Program-made: the position numbers and the translations under genes
Shown: positions 22,911-33,450 of the stretch, piece by piece
Layout of the letters: each line of letters starts with the position of its first letter
Numbering within the stretch: the stretch's first letter is position 1
Assembly: GCA_033439255.1 (NCBI GenBank)
Contig: CM065884.1
Span: 3,086,320 to 3,150,319, forward strand
From: Hericium rajendrae
Lineage: Eukaryota; Basidiomycota; Agaricomycetes; Russulales; Hericiaceae
Length of the DNA: 64,000 nucleotides
Direction: 5' to 3'
Notes under the pieces: model-generated
Told to the model about the DNA's origin: nothing
The model's input: the letters and a program-made list of their open reading frames with translations, nothing else
Databases searched by the model: none

Positions 22911-23845
22911 CTAAAGCTTCATGTTAGCTTTTCGTATTGCCCGACTAATCTCTCCTGCTGTGCGCTGATCTGGATTGAGACGGCGATCCCGTGCCATGGC
23001 ATCAACATCGTTGTTGTACTTTGCGGTGAGGCGGAGCAGATAAGCGATTTCTTTAGCCGAAGTAAATCGTGAAACGGGTTTGGTTGACGAAGAAACAGTT
23101 TCCAATGCTGGGAGATGCAAGGATATGTCAATATGACAGCAAGATTCACAGACGATGCCCTACACATGCATATAGGGCAGATTCTGGGAAGACATCGACA
23201 TTCACGACGTGTACTCACCTTGAACGACTTCGGTTTCTTTGTGAACATGCCGAGGATCCCGTCCTAGGGTCACCCAGCTGACAGTGTCATGGTTCACGGC
23301 CGAAACCCTGTCCTCTATGAGGGACTCCTCTTGGGGGTCTCGGCTATCATCACTGCTTTCCTCCATCTCAACGTCAATTGCATTTCCATGCTCGTCTCGA
23401 ATAATCCGTCCGAAGCCCACGGGAGTTCCGCCAGCCTCGTACCTCCTTCCGGGTAATTCTGGACTTGTCAGACGAGTGTCAATATCCTGTGGTTCTTCCC
23501 TTCCTGCTTGGCTGGACTCCACACCACCAGAAGTCCTCGGATTCAGGGAAGTGGAGAGTCCGAGAGCCGCATAACTATCGACAGGTGGAGATCAAAAATT
23601 GCCGGCAAGCAATGGAAGTCCAGGAGATACTCACTTTTGCCGTACGGTTTTGTGCTTGTCCCAGGCATCATGCAGCACTTTTGGCCCGCATATAGCTAAT
23701 TGGCATGGAATGAATGATCGAAACAGAACGCTAAAGAGTATATTGTACCTGGCTGCTTCTTCAGAATCTTCTTCGCCCGCCGCGAGTGGTGGACAGCTTT
23801 GTATGAAGAGGATCGAGTTTTTCGACGCTGACGGGGATTGGCCAT
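22911..23845 (-). CDS. NOP16: Ribosome biogenesis protein Nop16
   Basis: Four exons (23845-23749, 23695-23635, 23574-23219, 23107-22911) give 236 residues. The N-terminus is basic (MANPRQRRKTRSSSYKAVHH). A conserved region follows (RRYEAGGTPVGFGRIIRDEHGN) with an acidic patch. The C-terminal signature is KEIAYLLRLTAKYNNDVDAM, then ARDRRLNPDQRTAGEISRAI. Nop16 acts in the nucleolus in 60S subunit assembly. The gene diverges from QCR10, with 266 bp between the two start codons. Confidence 0.92.
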
Positions 23846-24111
23846 CAGTCAAAGTAGTATAATGCGGGATCCAGATAGCAATAAGACGGATGTATGAAAG
23901 CTGTCCAACAAGCAGGGATGACTGGAAGTCAGCGACAAGATATCCGCAAAGCAAAGCTCCGTGCAGAAGACGCGTGACGTTTCTGTGACACAACTAGCAC
24001 TGTCACGTCTCGTCAACGAAAGCATCGGAACAGTTCGCAATTTCTCTCCGCGATAGCTTCCTCATAACTCCTTTGTCCTTTCGCTCCATTTGCCTTTTTT
24101 TTCTAGCAGAC

Positions 24112-24501
24112 ATGGCACAAATAGTGTATCACTCCACACCTCCCACTCGGAGAGTCGGTACATTGACCGTAAACGTATGTGCAACATGTTATGATCGTTG
24201 CCTGAATGGAAGGCTTATTCGTGATTGCAGTCCTTGAAGCATTGGGCTCCAGCTCTCGGGATGTGGGGTGTCGGCCTTGGAACCGCGGCTTTATTCGTAC
24301 GTGCATCTCCATTCCAGTTGAATTGCGCGGCCTCACCCTTAAACAGTTTCTGTCCGTCACGCCGAAGGTGAAATATGGTCTGCTGGTTGAGCTGCCTATC
24401 GTACGTGGCTGGCCGACTACTCTGGTGCTTTACATTTACATATTCCTTAGATTGGCAAATACTACGAGGATAAAACTCCGCAATCAGACAAGCCTTTCTA
24501 G
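24112..24501 (+). CDS. QCR10: Cytochrome bc1 complex subunit 10
   Basis: Four exons (24112-24174, 24231-24296, 24347-24400, 24451-24501) give 77 residues. The single membrane span (LGMWGVGLGTAALFFLS) is followed by VKYGLLVELPIIGKYYEDKT and the terminal PQSDKPF, the pattern of the small QCR10 subunit of respiratory complex III in the mitochondrial inner membrane. All junctions are GT-AG and in phase 0. It shares a divergent promoter with NOP16 and converges on the HAD gene, 133 bp away. Confidence 0.9.
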
Positions 24502-24634
24502 AGCCTCTTTGTTTTATCGCCTACAGACATCCGCATAGAGTACTCCATCGCCGAATATAAGTGGATTGATTGGGCAGAAGTCCCTTCAATATAGACCTTG
24601 CAATGGGCCTGGTCTTGCCATGTCTAAGAGACAT

Positions 24635-26029
24635 TCATAATTTCGACGGGGAAAATCCAGATTTGTCTAGGCCATGGGTGAGATCTATACCTAAAATATG
24701 CTCTAGCTTCTTCAGCGCGCCGAAAGAACCTCCAATAGGAACGTCTACATGTGCATTTTCAGTTTGTCACTATATAATGACCCAATAGTAGCACATATGG
24801 TACGCACGGATAGTCCACATGCCTAGTTGTTGGGCAGCTTTGAGGTTTCTGCGATGCAGAACGAGAATCAGCATAGTGCTTTTGTCCCGGCAGAGGCAAC
24901 CACTGACAGGCCTAAGTCATCTAAGAATACAACAGATTCGGGGCTGACATTGTTCCTTTTGCAAGCGTAGAGATAGAAACGCGACTCAGGTTTCCTTACA
25001 TATGGCCACATCATTAGTACGTTTACCTCGACATCAACGGAAAGTATGCGTACCTCATTCCGACTTGACTCGAATCAATAAAGTCATCGAAAAGATCCCG
25101 CACCTGCAGCGGGACTGTGCCGTTCGCGCCCCATCCAAGAAATTCGTACTCAGCTGCCAGGTCGTCCTCTGTAGCAGTCGTAGGTGGTAAGGAGGGATCG
25201 ACTATCTGTAATGATGTCTCGCTCTTGGTAAAGTTGTTTGTCAAAGCTATCACACGCCAGCGCTTGGTTGCTGAAGAATGCGTCCAGGGACATGACAGGT
25301 GCATGATTTGGAGCAAAAGAAATTGCATCAGCAACGTGGGGACAGATGGAAGACGATATGAAACGCCGGACCTCTGATTCTGTGAATCGCTTCCACGACG
25401 AGACCATCGAAGACCCTGCTTTCGCGCATCATGCGCCCAAAGAGCTATTCAGCTTCAGCTTCAGGCATGGTTAGAGTGCCGGTGGACTCGCATAACGATG
25501 CTCACGTCACGGCCGTCGATGGATAATGTTTGCGGTAGCTGAGGGCACTCTGGAAGATGGCAGAAATTTAGGCGAAGTGAGGTACGTTCCTAACAAGGTT
25601 GGCCAGTGTCCACCCACTGATGTGTTTGCGTTTGCAGAAGTCAGCATACCACTTGTTCCCATTGTCGGTGTCAGATAATTCCCGGCCAAAGGCCTCATAA
25701 AATGAGAATAATGATAATTCTCCGCGCTCAAACCTCTGCCAGGCCCCATCATGTCCACGTTCCGTGCTTCATTTATGCAATAACAGGCGAATGAATATCA
25801 TCGGTTTATGAGCATATTCAATGGGAAAACTCACATTGAGCAATTGATATAGTTGCTGGGAAGTCCATGCTCCTTTTCATATGCGGCAATAGCAAGGAGG
25901 GGGCTTCTCAGGACAACCCCACCTAACTAGTGCCAATACAGCAGTAAGCGTCAGTGTACGAGGCATTTCTCGCAGAAACGGCACGGCACGTACATCAAAG
26001 AATACGGCTTTAACTTGTCGCGGAGACAT
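24635..26029 (-). CDS. HAD-superfamily hydrolase
   Basis: About nine exons from 26029 to 24635 give about 290 residues. HAD motif I is VFFDLGGVV, split by the first intron, followed by RSPLLAIAAYEKEHGLPSNY. The helical cap follows (DGAWQRFERGELSLFSFYEAF). Motif II is VIALTNNFTK, motif III lies in the MRKPESRFY lysine region, and motif IV is VVFLDDLGLNLKAAQQLGM. The layout resembles phosphatase or dehalogenase-like HAD proteins related to the N-terminal domain of epoxide hydrolase. The first Asp is followed by Leu-Gly rather than a second Asp, so the substrate is unclear. The intron near 25548-25594 has two possible donors; the shorter version would be only 38 nt. Confidence 0.85.
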
Positions 26030-26695
26030 GGCCCGCTGAGACGATTTCCGAGTACTTCTTGACTTCCGATCTGTATTCGAGAAATGGGCAGGATGATGGG
26101 ACGAAGACTACATGGTGCACCGTCACCTACCGTCACGGACAAGTACTCGGCGGCCCGGGGTCGGCCATCGTTATTTGATCCCGACCCCGCATGTGGTCAT
26201 CGTGTCTACATGGTTGCCTGTTCCGACCAACTTCGACTCGGGGCTACTGCAGCAACTCTCAGCGCTCAGCCCAATGCTACACGCACAGGTCTGCTCACAT
26301 GCTGCCTGCTGCTGAAAAAATAAGTTACAAAAGCTAACACACGATGACCTAGGTAAGTGGTCGTAAACTATTGGTAGTGCTAGGCGATGGGACTGGACTC
26401 TGGAGTCAGTCTGATGATAACATCTCAGATTCTGACGCAAGCGAGCAACAAAGTACGACAAATATGGATTCTGGCTATCATGAGCTGATGCCTTTCTCCG
26501 ATGGTTTGTAGTATAAGGCTGTACTTCAAACTAAGCATGCAGGAGCAAAATTACTGTCAAATGGTGTGCGCAATGAGGGTGCCACGCCCCAGATAACAAT
26601 TTCTCACGATGCCCACAAGATTATTTAGCTGGAGACTTGACCTGTCGGACTAAGCCATCGCCCTCAGAGCGCTCAATCATTCTCCTCTTACCGTC
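26030..26695. other. Divergent promoter region, no gene seen
   Basis: It lies between the start of the HAD gene (minus) and the start of the penta-EF-hand gene (plus). No frame here has recognisable features. Confidence 0.5.
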
Positions 26696-27896
26696 ATGTC
26701 GATCTATTCAAACCCCAACTATAGTACTGGCCTTCAGCACTCCCATAGCTATTCCTCGCATCATCACCATCATCATAGCCCGGCTCCTCCGACCTACGCG
26801 ACGGGAAGCTTTGGCGGATACCAGTCTGGCCCACCTCCGGGCGCAGACCCTCAGCTATGGCAATGGTTCAGCGCCGTAGATGCAGATCGCTCTGGTGCGA
26901 TCAGTGTGAATGAACTACAGTCGGCACTTGTGAATGGTAGGCACATTTCTCAAGACACGATTGACCTCGGGATACTGTTGATCTCATCGATGCGTATACA
27001 GGGAATTGGTCAAGTGAGCATTTCTTCATGCACGTACTCTGACGTCTGGAGCAAGAAGCGTCGAATGTATTACGGTTCACGGTAGCCTCATCGGCGCGGG
27101 CCTGTGATTTTCGGGCACTACGTTTCACAGAATATTCGATGCTGCAGAGCTTGATTAGGCAATAATCTAATGAACTGACCCTCGGTATCTGACAACCTTT
27201 TTCTCCTTCATCTCAGGATTTGACCTTGACACGGTGAAGATGTTGATGAACATATTCGTACGTTGAGTCTCAATGGTTTCATTGCTGCTCTGAAATTTAC
27301 CTTGGCAGGACACTGATCGCAGTGGTACCATCGGCTTTTCTGGTCCGTGCATGCGCCGTCGTCTCCCGTCTTGTCGCTGAAGGATTTCGGGGCAGAGTTC
27401 TCCGGACTTTGGAAGTATGTCAGTGATTGGCAGGGCGTGTTCAGACATTTCGACAAAGACCGGTCTGGATCTATCGATGGATATGAATTGGCAGAAGCAC
27501 TGCGCAGCTTTGGCTACAGCCTATCGCCCAGCATTCTGACACTCATTGAACAGAAATATGGTGAGTGTTGGTGAAACGGCATCAGATTTCCGAAGATGAC
27601 GTTCAAGGCAGCCTCTGGACCCTCTTCTGGTTATGGTCCTCCACCTGGCATCACTTTTGATAGGTTTGTGAGGGCATGTGTGGCTGTTAAGACACTAACT
27701 GAGGCTTTTCAACGGTATGATCACTTATCAAAATTGCTTGACTATACTAATTGATCATCATGTAGTGTCGACACGGATCGTGACGGCTGGGTGACGATGA
27801 ATTACGAAGAGTTTATGAAGGTGATACTCCATTCCCTTCGATAATTATTAGCTAACCGCGATCTTGTCTTCGTAGATTGTCTTGAACGCGCCCTGA
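26696..27896 (+). CDS. Penta-EF-hand calcium-binding protein (ALG-2/peflin-like)
   Basis: Eight exons (26696-26936, 27002-27013, 27217-27257, 27309-27342, 27396-27560, 27612-27714, 27766-27820, 27876-27896) give 223 residues. The N-terminus is Gly/Ser/His/Tyr-rich, including a His run, as in peflins. EF loops follow: DADRSGAISVNE, DTDRSGTIGFSE, DKDRSGSIDGYE, a degenerate GITFDRF region, and DTDRDGWVTMNYE. Such proteins bind calcium and act as adaptors in membrane traffic and ESCRT-linked steps. Exon 2 is only 12 nt (codons for NWS) but is needed to join the first two hands in frame. Confidence 0.92.
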
Positions 27897-28320
27897 AAAC
27901 GTTCAGAAGATCGAACGATGTGCTCGGTGCTCAGGAACTTGGAAGTGTTGATTATAATGTGTTCCAGGATTGCCTATTATGAGCCCTGTATCAGCATTTG
28001 GGAACGAAGTGGCTTGTATGATACATGTCTATGTGATCCACGTGCTCTGAGTTATGTAGTATGTACAGACGATGATGGATAATGAGATTTGAAATGTGAA
28101 ATTTGAAAAACAAAGTGCCAATGCTGCATACATCATCTTTGGAATTGAATTGGTTAATCATGACTGCATTGGTGAGGTTAGTCGACTCTGAAACATGTGA
28201 AAACCGAGTGTAACGACCATGATATCACGCGCATGCCGGCCCCTGGGGCTCCCTAGGAAGCTCTGACGGCGCGTCAAGCTCTGCATCATCTTTTGTCGTC
28301 TTCCTCCTACCTTCTGCTGA
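27897..28320. other. Intergenic, no gene seen
   Basis: 3' region of the penta-EF-hand gene and promoter of the acyl-CoA synthetase gene. It has CT-rich sequence just before the ATG at 28321 and no supported frame. Confidence 0.5.
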
Positions 28321-31276
28321 ATGGCAAACTTCGATAAGACCGTGCCTCTTCCCCCAGGCGTCGACTACAAGAGACAATCTGTTGCTGTTCCAGGCACGAA
28401 AAGGCCGGGCCAGACAGGTGAGATGTTGACCCCGCGTTCAACCGTCCTTGCGCTCAACAGTACACGCGACACTTCGCAACTACAGCTCACTACCGCAGCA
28501 GTAAATATCTGGACACGTCCTCGAACAGTTGCGGTCGCTCATCGTCCTCGCAGGTGCTTTTGGTCTTTTCGAGGTCGATGTCCCTGGTGGCCTGCTAAAG
28601 ACATTGCCTGAAATATTCGAGACCGGCCTCGCGCGTTCACGAGACCACAATCTCTTGGGACACCGCCCCCTCGTGTCTACCAACCCTCTGAAGTTCGGCG
28701 ACCATTTCGTGTGGCAGACATGGGCCGAGGTAGACGCGCGGAGGCGCCATATTGGTAGTGCTATCCACCATCTCTTCAGTGCGGGACAGCTCGGCGGTGG
28801 CGAATATCCCACAGTCGGTATCTGGAGTCAAAATAGACCTGGTGCGTGGTCTTTTCTTTTCTGCTCTCAGAATAACTGAAGGGATCGGTGATCAGAATGG
28901 CAATTGGTGGATTTCGCACTGCACGCCTACGGTAAAGTTGGCGTCAGTTTGTATGACACGCTCGGGAAGGACTCAGTCGGTGAGCTTGTTGATTCTCTTC
29001 CGGCATTGTCGTCATGACGTCTCATTCCGTACTTATGTAGAGCATATGTGAGGTTATGATCAATTTGCGAGAATGATCTAACTAATTTCAATCTAGTATT
29101 AACCACTCGCACTTGACGATTATATTCGCAAGCTCCGATCATGTTGTCGAATTGCTGAAGCTTGCACCCCGAGTACCTCATTTAAAGGCCGTCGTATCGC
29201 TGGATGATCTACTGCCCGAGCTGAAGAATGCTCTCGCTACTTGGGGCGAGACATTGGGCGTTGCCATCAGGGAGCTACGCGAATGTGACACTCCAACTCC
29301 TCTCAATATGCCTCGTCACCACTCATTGATGCTCATTCTCAGTGGAGGAGTCTGGGACGGTGCATTTGATTGATCCTTTGCCTGCGACTTCGGATCAGCT
29401 TGCCTCCATATGTTATACATCAGTCGGTAGAGTCCAGCACACGAAGCATTTTCTTTGCTGATTACGAATGCAGGGAACAACTAACACGCCAAAAGGTCAG
29501 TATCATATCATAGCCTTCAGTCTTGGTTCGTTGATTCAATGAGTGCCCCAGGCGTGCTTTTAACTCACGGACAGCTCGCGGCTGCAGCACAATCTAACCT
29601 ATGCGGCTTTAGCATCCCAAACGAAGAACGGGCATGTGGCTTGTCTTATTTACCTTTAGCTCACATATACGAGGTCGGCTTTGACTCGGATCGCAGAAAT
29701 TATCTTTCGCTGACGCGTATCTAGCGTACCAACGAACTCTGCGTGATCGCTGTTGGCGGCAGCATCGGGTTCTTCACTGGAGACCCACTGCGCTTGCTGG
29801 AGGATGCCCAACTCCTTAAACCGAACTTCTTCCCGTCTGTACCCCGGGTCTTGAACAGAATCTACCAGGCTGCTATGGTTGCAGGAAGCGGGCCAGGTCT
29901 GCGGGGCGCGATTTTTCGGCGTGCTGTCGCCGTTAAATTGCAGAAATTGCGGACTACTGGAGAGAACACTCATCCACTATGGGATCGTGTCGTATTTAGA
30001 AAGGTACATCATGTCTTGCTTATCGCAACAGAACAAGTACTGAATATTTGGCAGATCCAAGCTGTCCTGGGTGGCAACTTAAAGCTCGTTACCTGTGGTT
30101 CGGCCCCTATCACTGCGGAAGTTATGGACTTTCTGAGAATCGCTTTGGCTTGCGATGTTCTAGAAGGTAAGCACACGTCTGTCACGCTAGCCCCGATGGC
30201 TAATCCTCATTCTATAGGGTGAGTTATCTATATGCAGCACGTCGGTGGAGACTTCATTCGCTATCGCAATTCGCAGATACGGTATGACCGAGAACGGTGC
30301 TGTTTGTAGCCATGTATGGCCGAACGATCCGACCTCCAGTGGGACCGTTGGACCGCCTAGTGCCGGAATCGAGATGAAACTTCTCGATGTCCCTGCTATG
30401 GGCTATACGTCCGAGGATAAACCGTGTCCGCGTGGTGAGCTTTGCTGCCGTGGGCCGAATTGTTTCTCAGGTTACTACAAGGGTATGTGCTTCATGCCTG
30501 TCACGTGCTCGTGTTAACATATCTTGCAGATGAAAGGAACACGAAGGAGACGGTCGATGAGGAGGGGTGGATCCATACGGGTGACGTCGCGATGATCGAC
30601 GAGTGTGGCCGTTTCAAACTCATCGACCGTGTCAAGGTACGATACGCCTGTTTTCAGCTGGGCCTTACATCCTTCTGACGTCCTCCTTTTGCAGAACATA
30701 ATGAAACTTGCCCAAGGCGAGTACGTCGCCCTGGAGAAGATCGAGAATATGTATTCGTCACTGCCACTTGTGGCGCAGATGTATGTGCACGGAGATTCTT
30801 TGCAGGCCTACTTGGTCGGCGTCATTATCCCCGACCCCGTACAATTCGCCCAGCTTGCAAGTCGTGTACATGGCATGGAAGTGAAGGCAGAAGACATGGA
30901 AGCTCTAGATAAGTTAACTAGAGATCAAAGAGTCGTGGACACCGTTTTGGAGGAATTGACGAAGGAGGGCCGGAAGAACAAACTTAAGGGGTAAGACCTT
31001 GCATTCACAATGCCGGCCTGTTCACTAATCCCACTGCGCGGAGCAGGTTTGAGATGGTTAGGCGCATTCACATTTCGATGAGTCCCTTCAGTGTCGAAGA
31101 CAACACGATGACCCCCACGCTGAAGATCCGCAGGTACTGTTCCCGTTCTTGACCATCTCTTTGAGTACTTCTCATTTGCTATTCACAGGAAGGAAGCTTA
31201 TCAGAAGCATAAGGCCGCTCTCGATGCGCTATATGCACTCGGCGAGGCAGGTGCCCTATCCCAAACGCACCTATGA
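28321..31276 (+). CDS. Long-chain acyl-CoA synthetase (17 exons, one of 1 nt)
   Basis: Exons: 28321-28417, 28486-28500, 28554-28841, 28896-28979, 29041-29047, 29097-29284, 29343-29422, 29474-29495, 29552-29673, 29725-30003, 30055-30166, 30218, 30277-30482, 30530-30636, 30695-30990, 31047-31133, 31189-31276. They total 2079 nt and 692 residues, the usual size for fungal FAA proteins. Motifs: ATP loop ICYTSGTTNTPKGVLLTHG, LSYLPLAHIYE, EGYGMTENG, GWIHTGDVAM, LIDRVKNIMKLAQGEYVALE. It activates fatty acids to acyl-CoA for lipid synthesis or beta-oxidation. The conserved EGYGMTE needs a lone G at 30218 between introns 30167-30217 and 30219-30276. Without it the frame breaks. I see no convincing peroxisomal C-terminus (ends QTHL). 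Confidence 0.92.
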
Positions 31277-32023
31277 GCTTGCTTGTTCTCTTGCGTCGAA
31301 TGTCGGACCGCACGTCTGGTATGCAGGGGTGCTTATTTGTATCTTGCGTTTGATCTTGCAAGTTGAACCCGCTGCACATAGACTTCTCAGTCCCGTACCT
31401 ACATTATTTTTCCATGTTATAATCCAATGTCACACGGCAGCCGATGATGCACCATTTGCTACCTGAGTTGCTGACGAGAACTGTCATCGATCACTATTCG
31501 ACCTATCGCAAGAAGGCAACAACATGATATCTCGTAAAAGAACCGTACGGGGCAGGCAAGAACTGTCTGTATATAGATAAACAAAACTAAAGTACGCAAG
31601 TACCAATATGATGGCGAAGACATGCGTAACAGTACACGTCTGAGGATTATTGATGTGCAAGCCAGTACCGTAAAGAAAACCCCTGTGATGTGCATAACAA
31701 TGCAAAGTTAATCAAAAAGGAAACAAGATCGAAGGCATATTGCTGGTCAGAAACAGTGAGGGAAATAAGAACGGGATCGGAATGGGAGAGAACGTAGACA
31801 GATATGTCAGTCAAGATATAAATCTGCTAAGAAAGGGATGAATAGGATGTGAATACAGTTAACAAAGCACGCAGAGCGCGGGCAGATGGCACAAAGGAAG
31901 ACATAGATCAAAGCACGATGGATGAGTGCGGCGGGTATATATATAATCCACTACGACAAAAAGAAATACACGGTTGGGTGAGGACGGCGTTGCGGTATCG
32001 TTTCCTCACCGTGCAAAGGGCGC
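31277..32023. other. Convergent intergenic region, no gene seen
   Basis: 3' ends of the acyl-CoA synthetase gene and of the Ser/Pro-rich gene face each other. AT-rich sequence with no supported frame. Confidence 0.5.
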
Positions 32024-33123
32024 TTAGAATAAATCCATCTCATTAGGCGTAGGCGGAGGCAGCGGAACGAGAGCAGGAGAATTGGGAGCGCTCGTGGGCG
32101 CTGGAGTTTGTGGAGGCGAGGTTATGCTGGGCTGGAAGAGACCACTGGAATCTTTGAAGGGCATTTCGTAAGATGGATGGCGTTGAAAAGGGTTACGTGT
32201 ATGGATGCGAGAGACGGGCGACGCTGACAACGAAATGATACGAGACGGTCAATGGCTGCCATGCACCTTGATGGCAAAACAACACGAACCTAGCGGCCCG
32301 GAGCCGAACATCCGGAAGGGCACCACCTCTGAAGCAGTGTCGTTTTCCTCATCTTCCTCACGAGCGGTCAGCAGATAGGGACTCAAATGCATGCTGGTCT
32401 GCTTTGCAGGCGTGCGTACATCTTCGCAAAGGACGGGGGACCGGACCGGAACGTTATCAAGACGATCCAAAGGCTTCGAAGAAAGAGGCGTAGGCCGTTC
32501 ATGAGCAAAGGTGAGAGGGATCCTACGGGCTATTAGAGTGGGCGATTGAGGGGGGAACAGAGACGGGCGCAAGATAGACAAGAACTCCTCCAGAGCCTCG
32601 GAGGGAAGGGAAGAGCTGTAAGAACTATGTCAGTTACGTCGACCTAACAGAACGAAAGAAACTTGTAGCCGCGTGCGGAGAGCACGGCGGCAGTGGATAG
32701 GAAAGGAGGATGGACGCAAGAGGTAGAAACTCACCGTGGAGAACCACGAGGAGAAACTGAGACGAGGTCCTTGTCTGAAGTGGAGCGGGCAGCATCGTCG
32801 TTCTCGTCTTCTGGGGGTTTGAGACGATCAGGAGCATCTGGAGGCGCGGATGCAAGGCGGAAGGAGTGGGGGCGGGTCGGGGAGGAGTGAGAGTGGAAAT
32901 TGGAGAAGGAGTTAGCGGTGATGCGGACGGGACGGGGAGCGACGAGGACGATGTTCTCAGAGGCGGCGGAGTGCATGGTGTACAGCGGCGAGGACAGTGC
33001 GGACGACGGGGACGACGACGACGACGACGACGACGACTCGCCTGAGACTCTGTTTGGCTGTGCGTGGACGTCAGCAGGCACGTGCAGATACACGTGAGGA
33101 GGTTCTGATGGGGCCGATTTCAT
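32024..33123 (-). CDS. Ser/Pro-rich protein of unknown function
   Basis: Three exons (33123-32735, 32615-32290, 32223-32024) give 304 residues, with all junctions GT-AG and in frame. The N-terminal third has a poly-Ser tract (encoded by the GAC-type repeat near 33011-33037) and many Ser/Pro dipeptides. The middle has SLPSEALEEFLSILRPSLFP and an acidic patch (AREEDEENDTASE). The end has PFRMFGSGPLASPVSRIHTR and a Pro-rich tail ending EMDLF. Numerous SP and TP sites suggest a phosphorylated, largely disordered regulatory protein. I recognise no domain. Confidence 0.75.
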
Positions 33124-33450
33124 ATGAGGGCCTTCGCGTCCTTCTTATGTGTCAAGGGATCTTCGTTCGTCGAGACTCCCACAAGGACACATGCCGTCGG
33201 ACCGCACTGGTCTGGCCTTCTGACAAGCAAAAGTACCTCACCCAATGTCTCCAAACGTGTTATGGTGTTCGAATCATATTTCACGACGTAAATCGGTTAT
33301 TCTATGCCGTTTCTGGTCCGTTCACGCTCTCTCGCTTAACAGACGCATCCCTGTCAATTCTCCACATCGCCGTCCATAAATTCGCTCAGATGCACCCAAT
33401 ATGATTGAGTCTCTACTACCTTCCACTCTCACCTTGAGCCCTTGTGCAAG
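33124..33450. other. Divergent promoter region
   Basis: Lies between the start codons of the Ser/Pro-rich gene (minus) and the MFS transporter (plus). Nothing else is seen. Confidence 0.5.

Noticed and set aside
30154-30276. Single intron removing Glu-Gly before YGMTE in the acyl-CoA synthetase
   Set aside because: Donor GTTCTA at 30155 with acceptor after 30217 or 30250 keeps frame but deletes the conserved EG and inserts unrelated residues. The two-intron, 1-nt exon model has better splice sites and gives the family motif exactly.
33011-33037. GAC trinucleotide repeat as a microsatellite
   Set aside because: It is within exon 1 of the Ser/Pro-rich gene and encodes its poly-Ser tract on the minus strand, so it is described with that gene.
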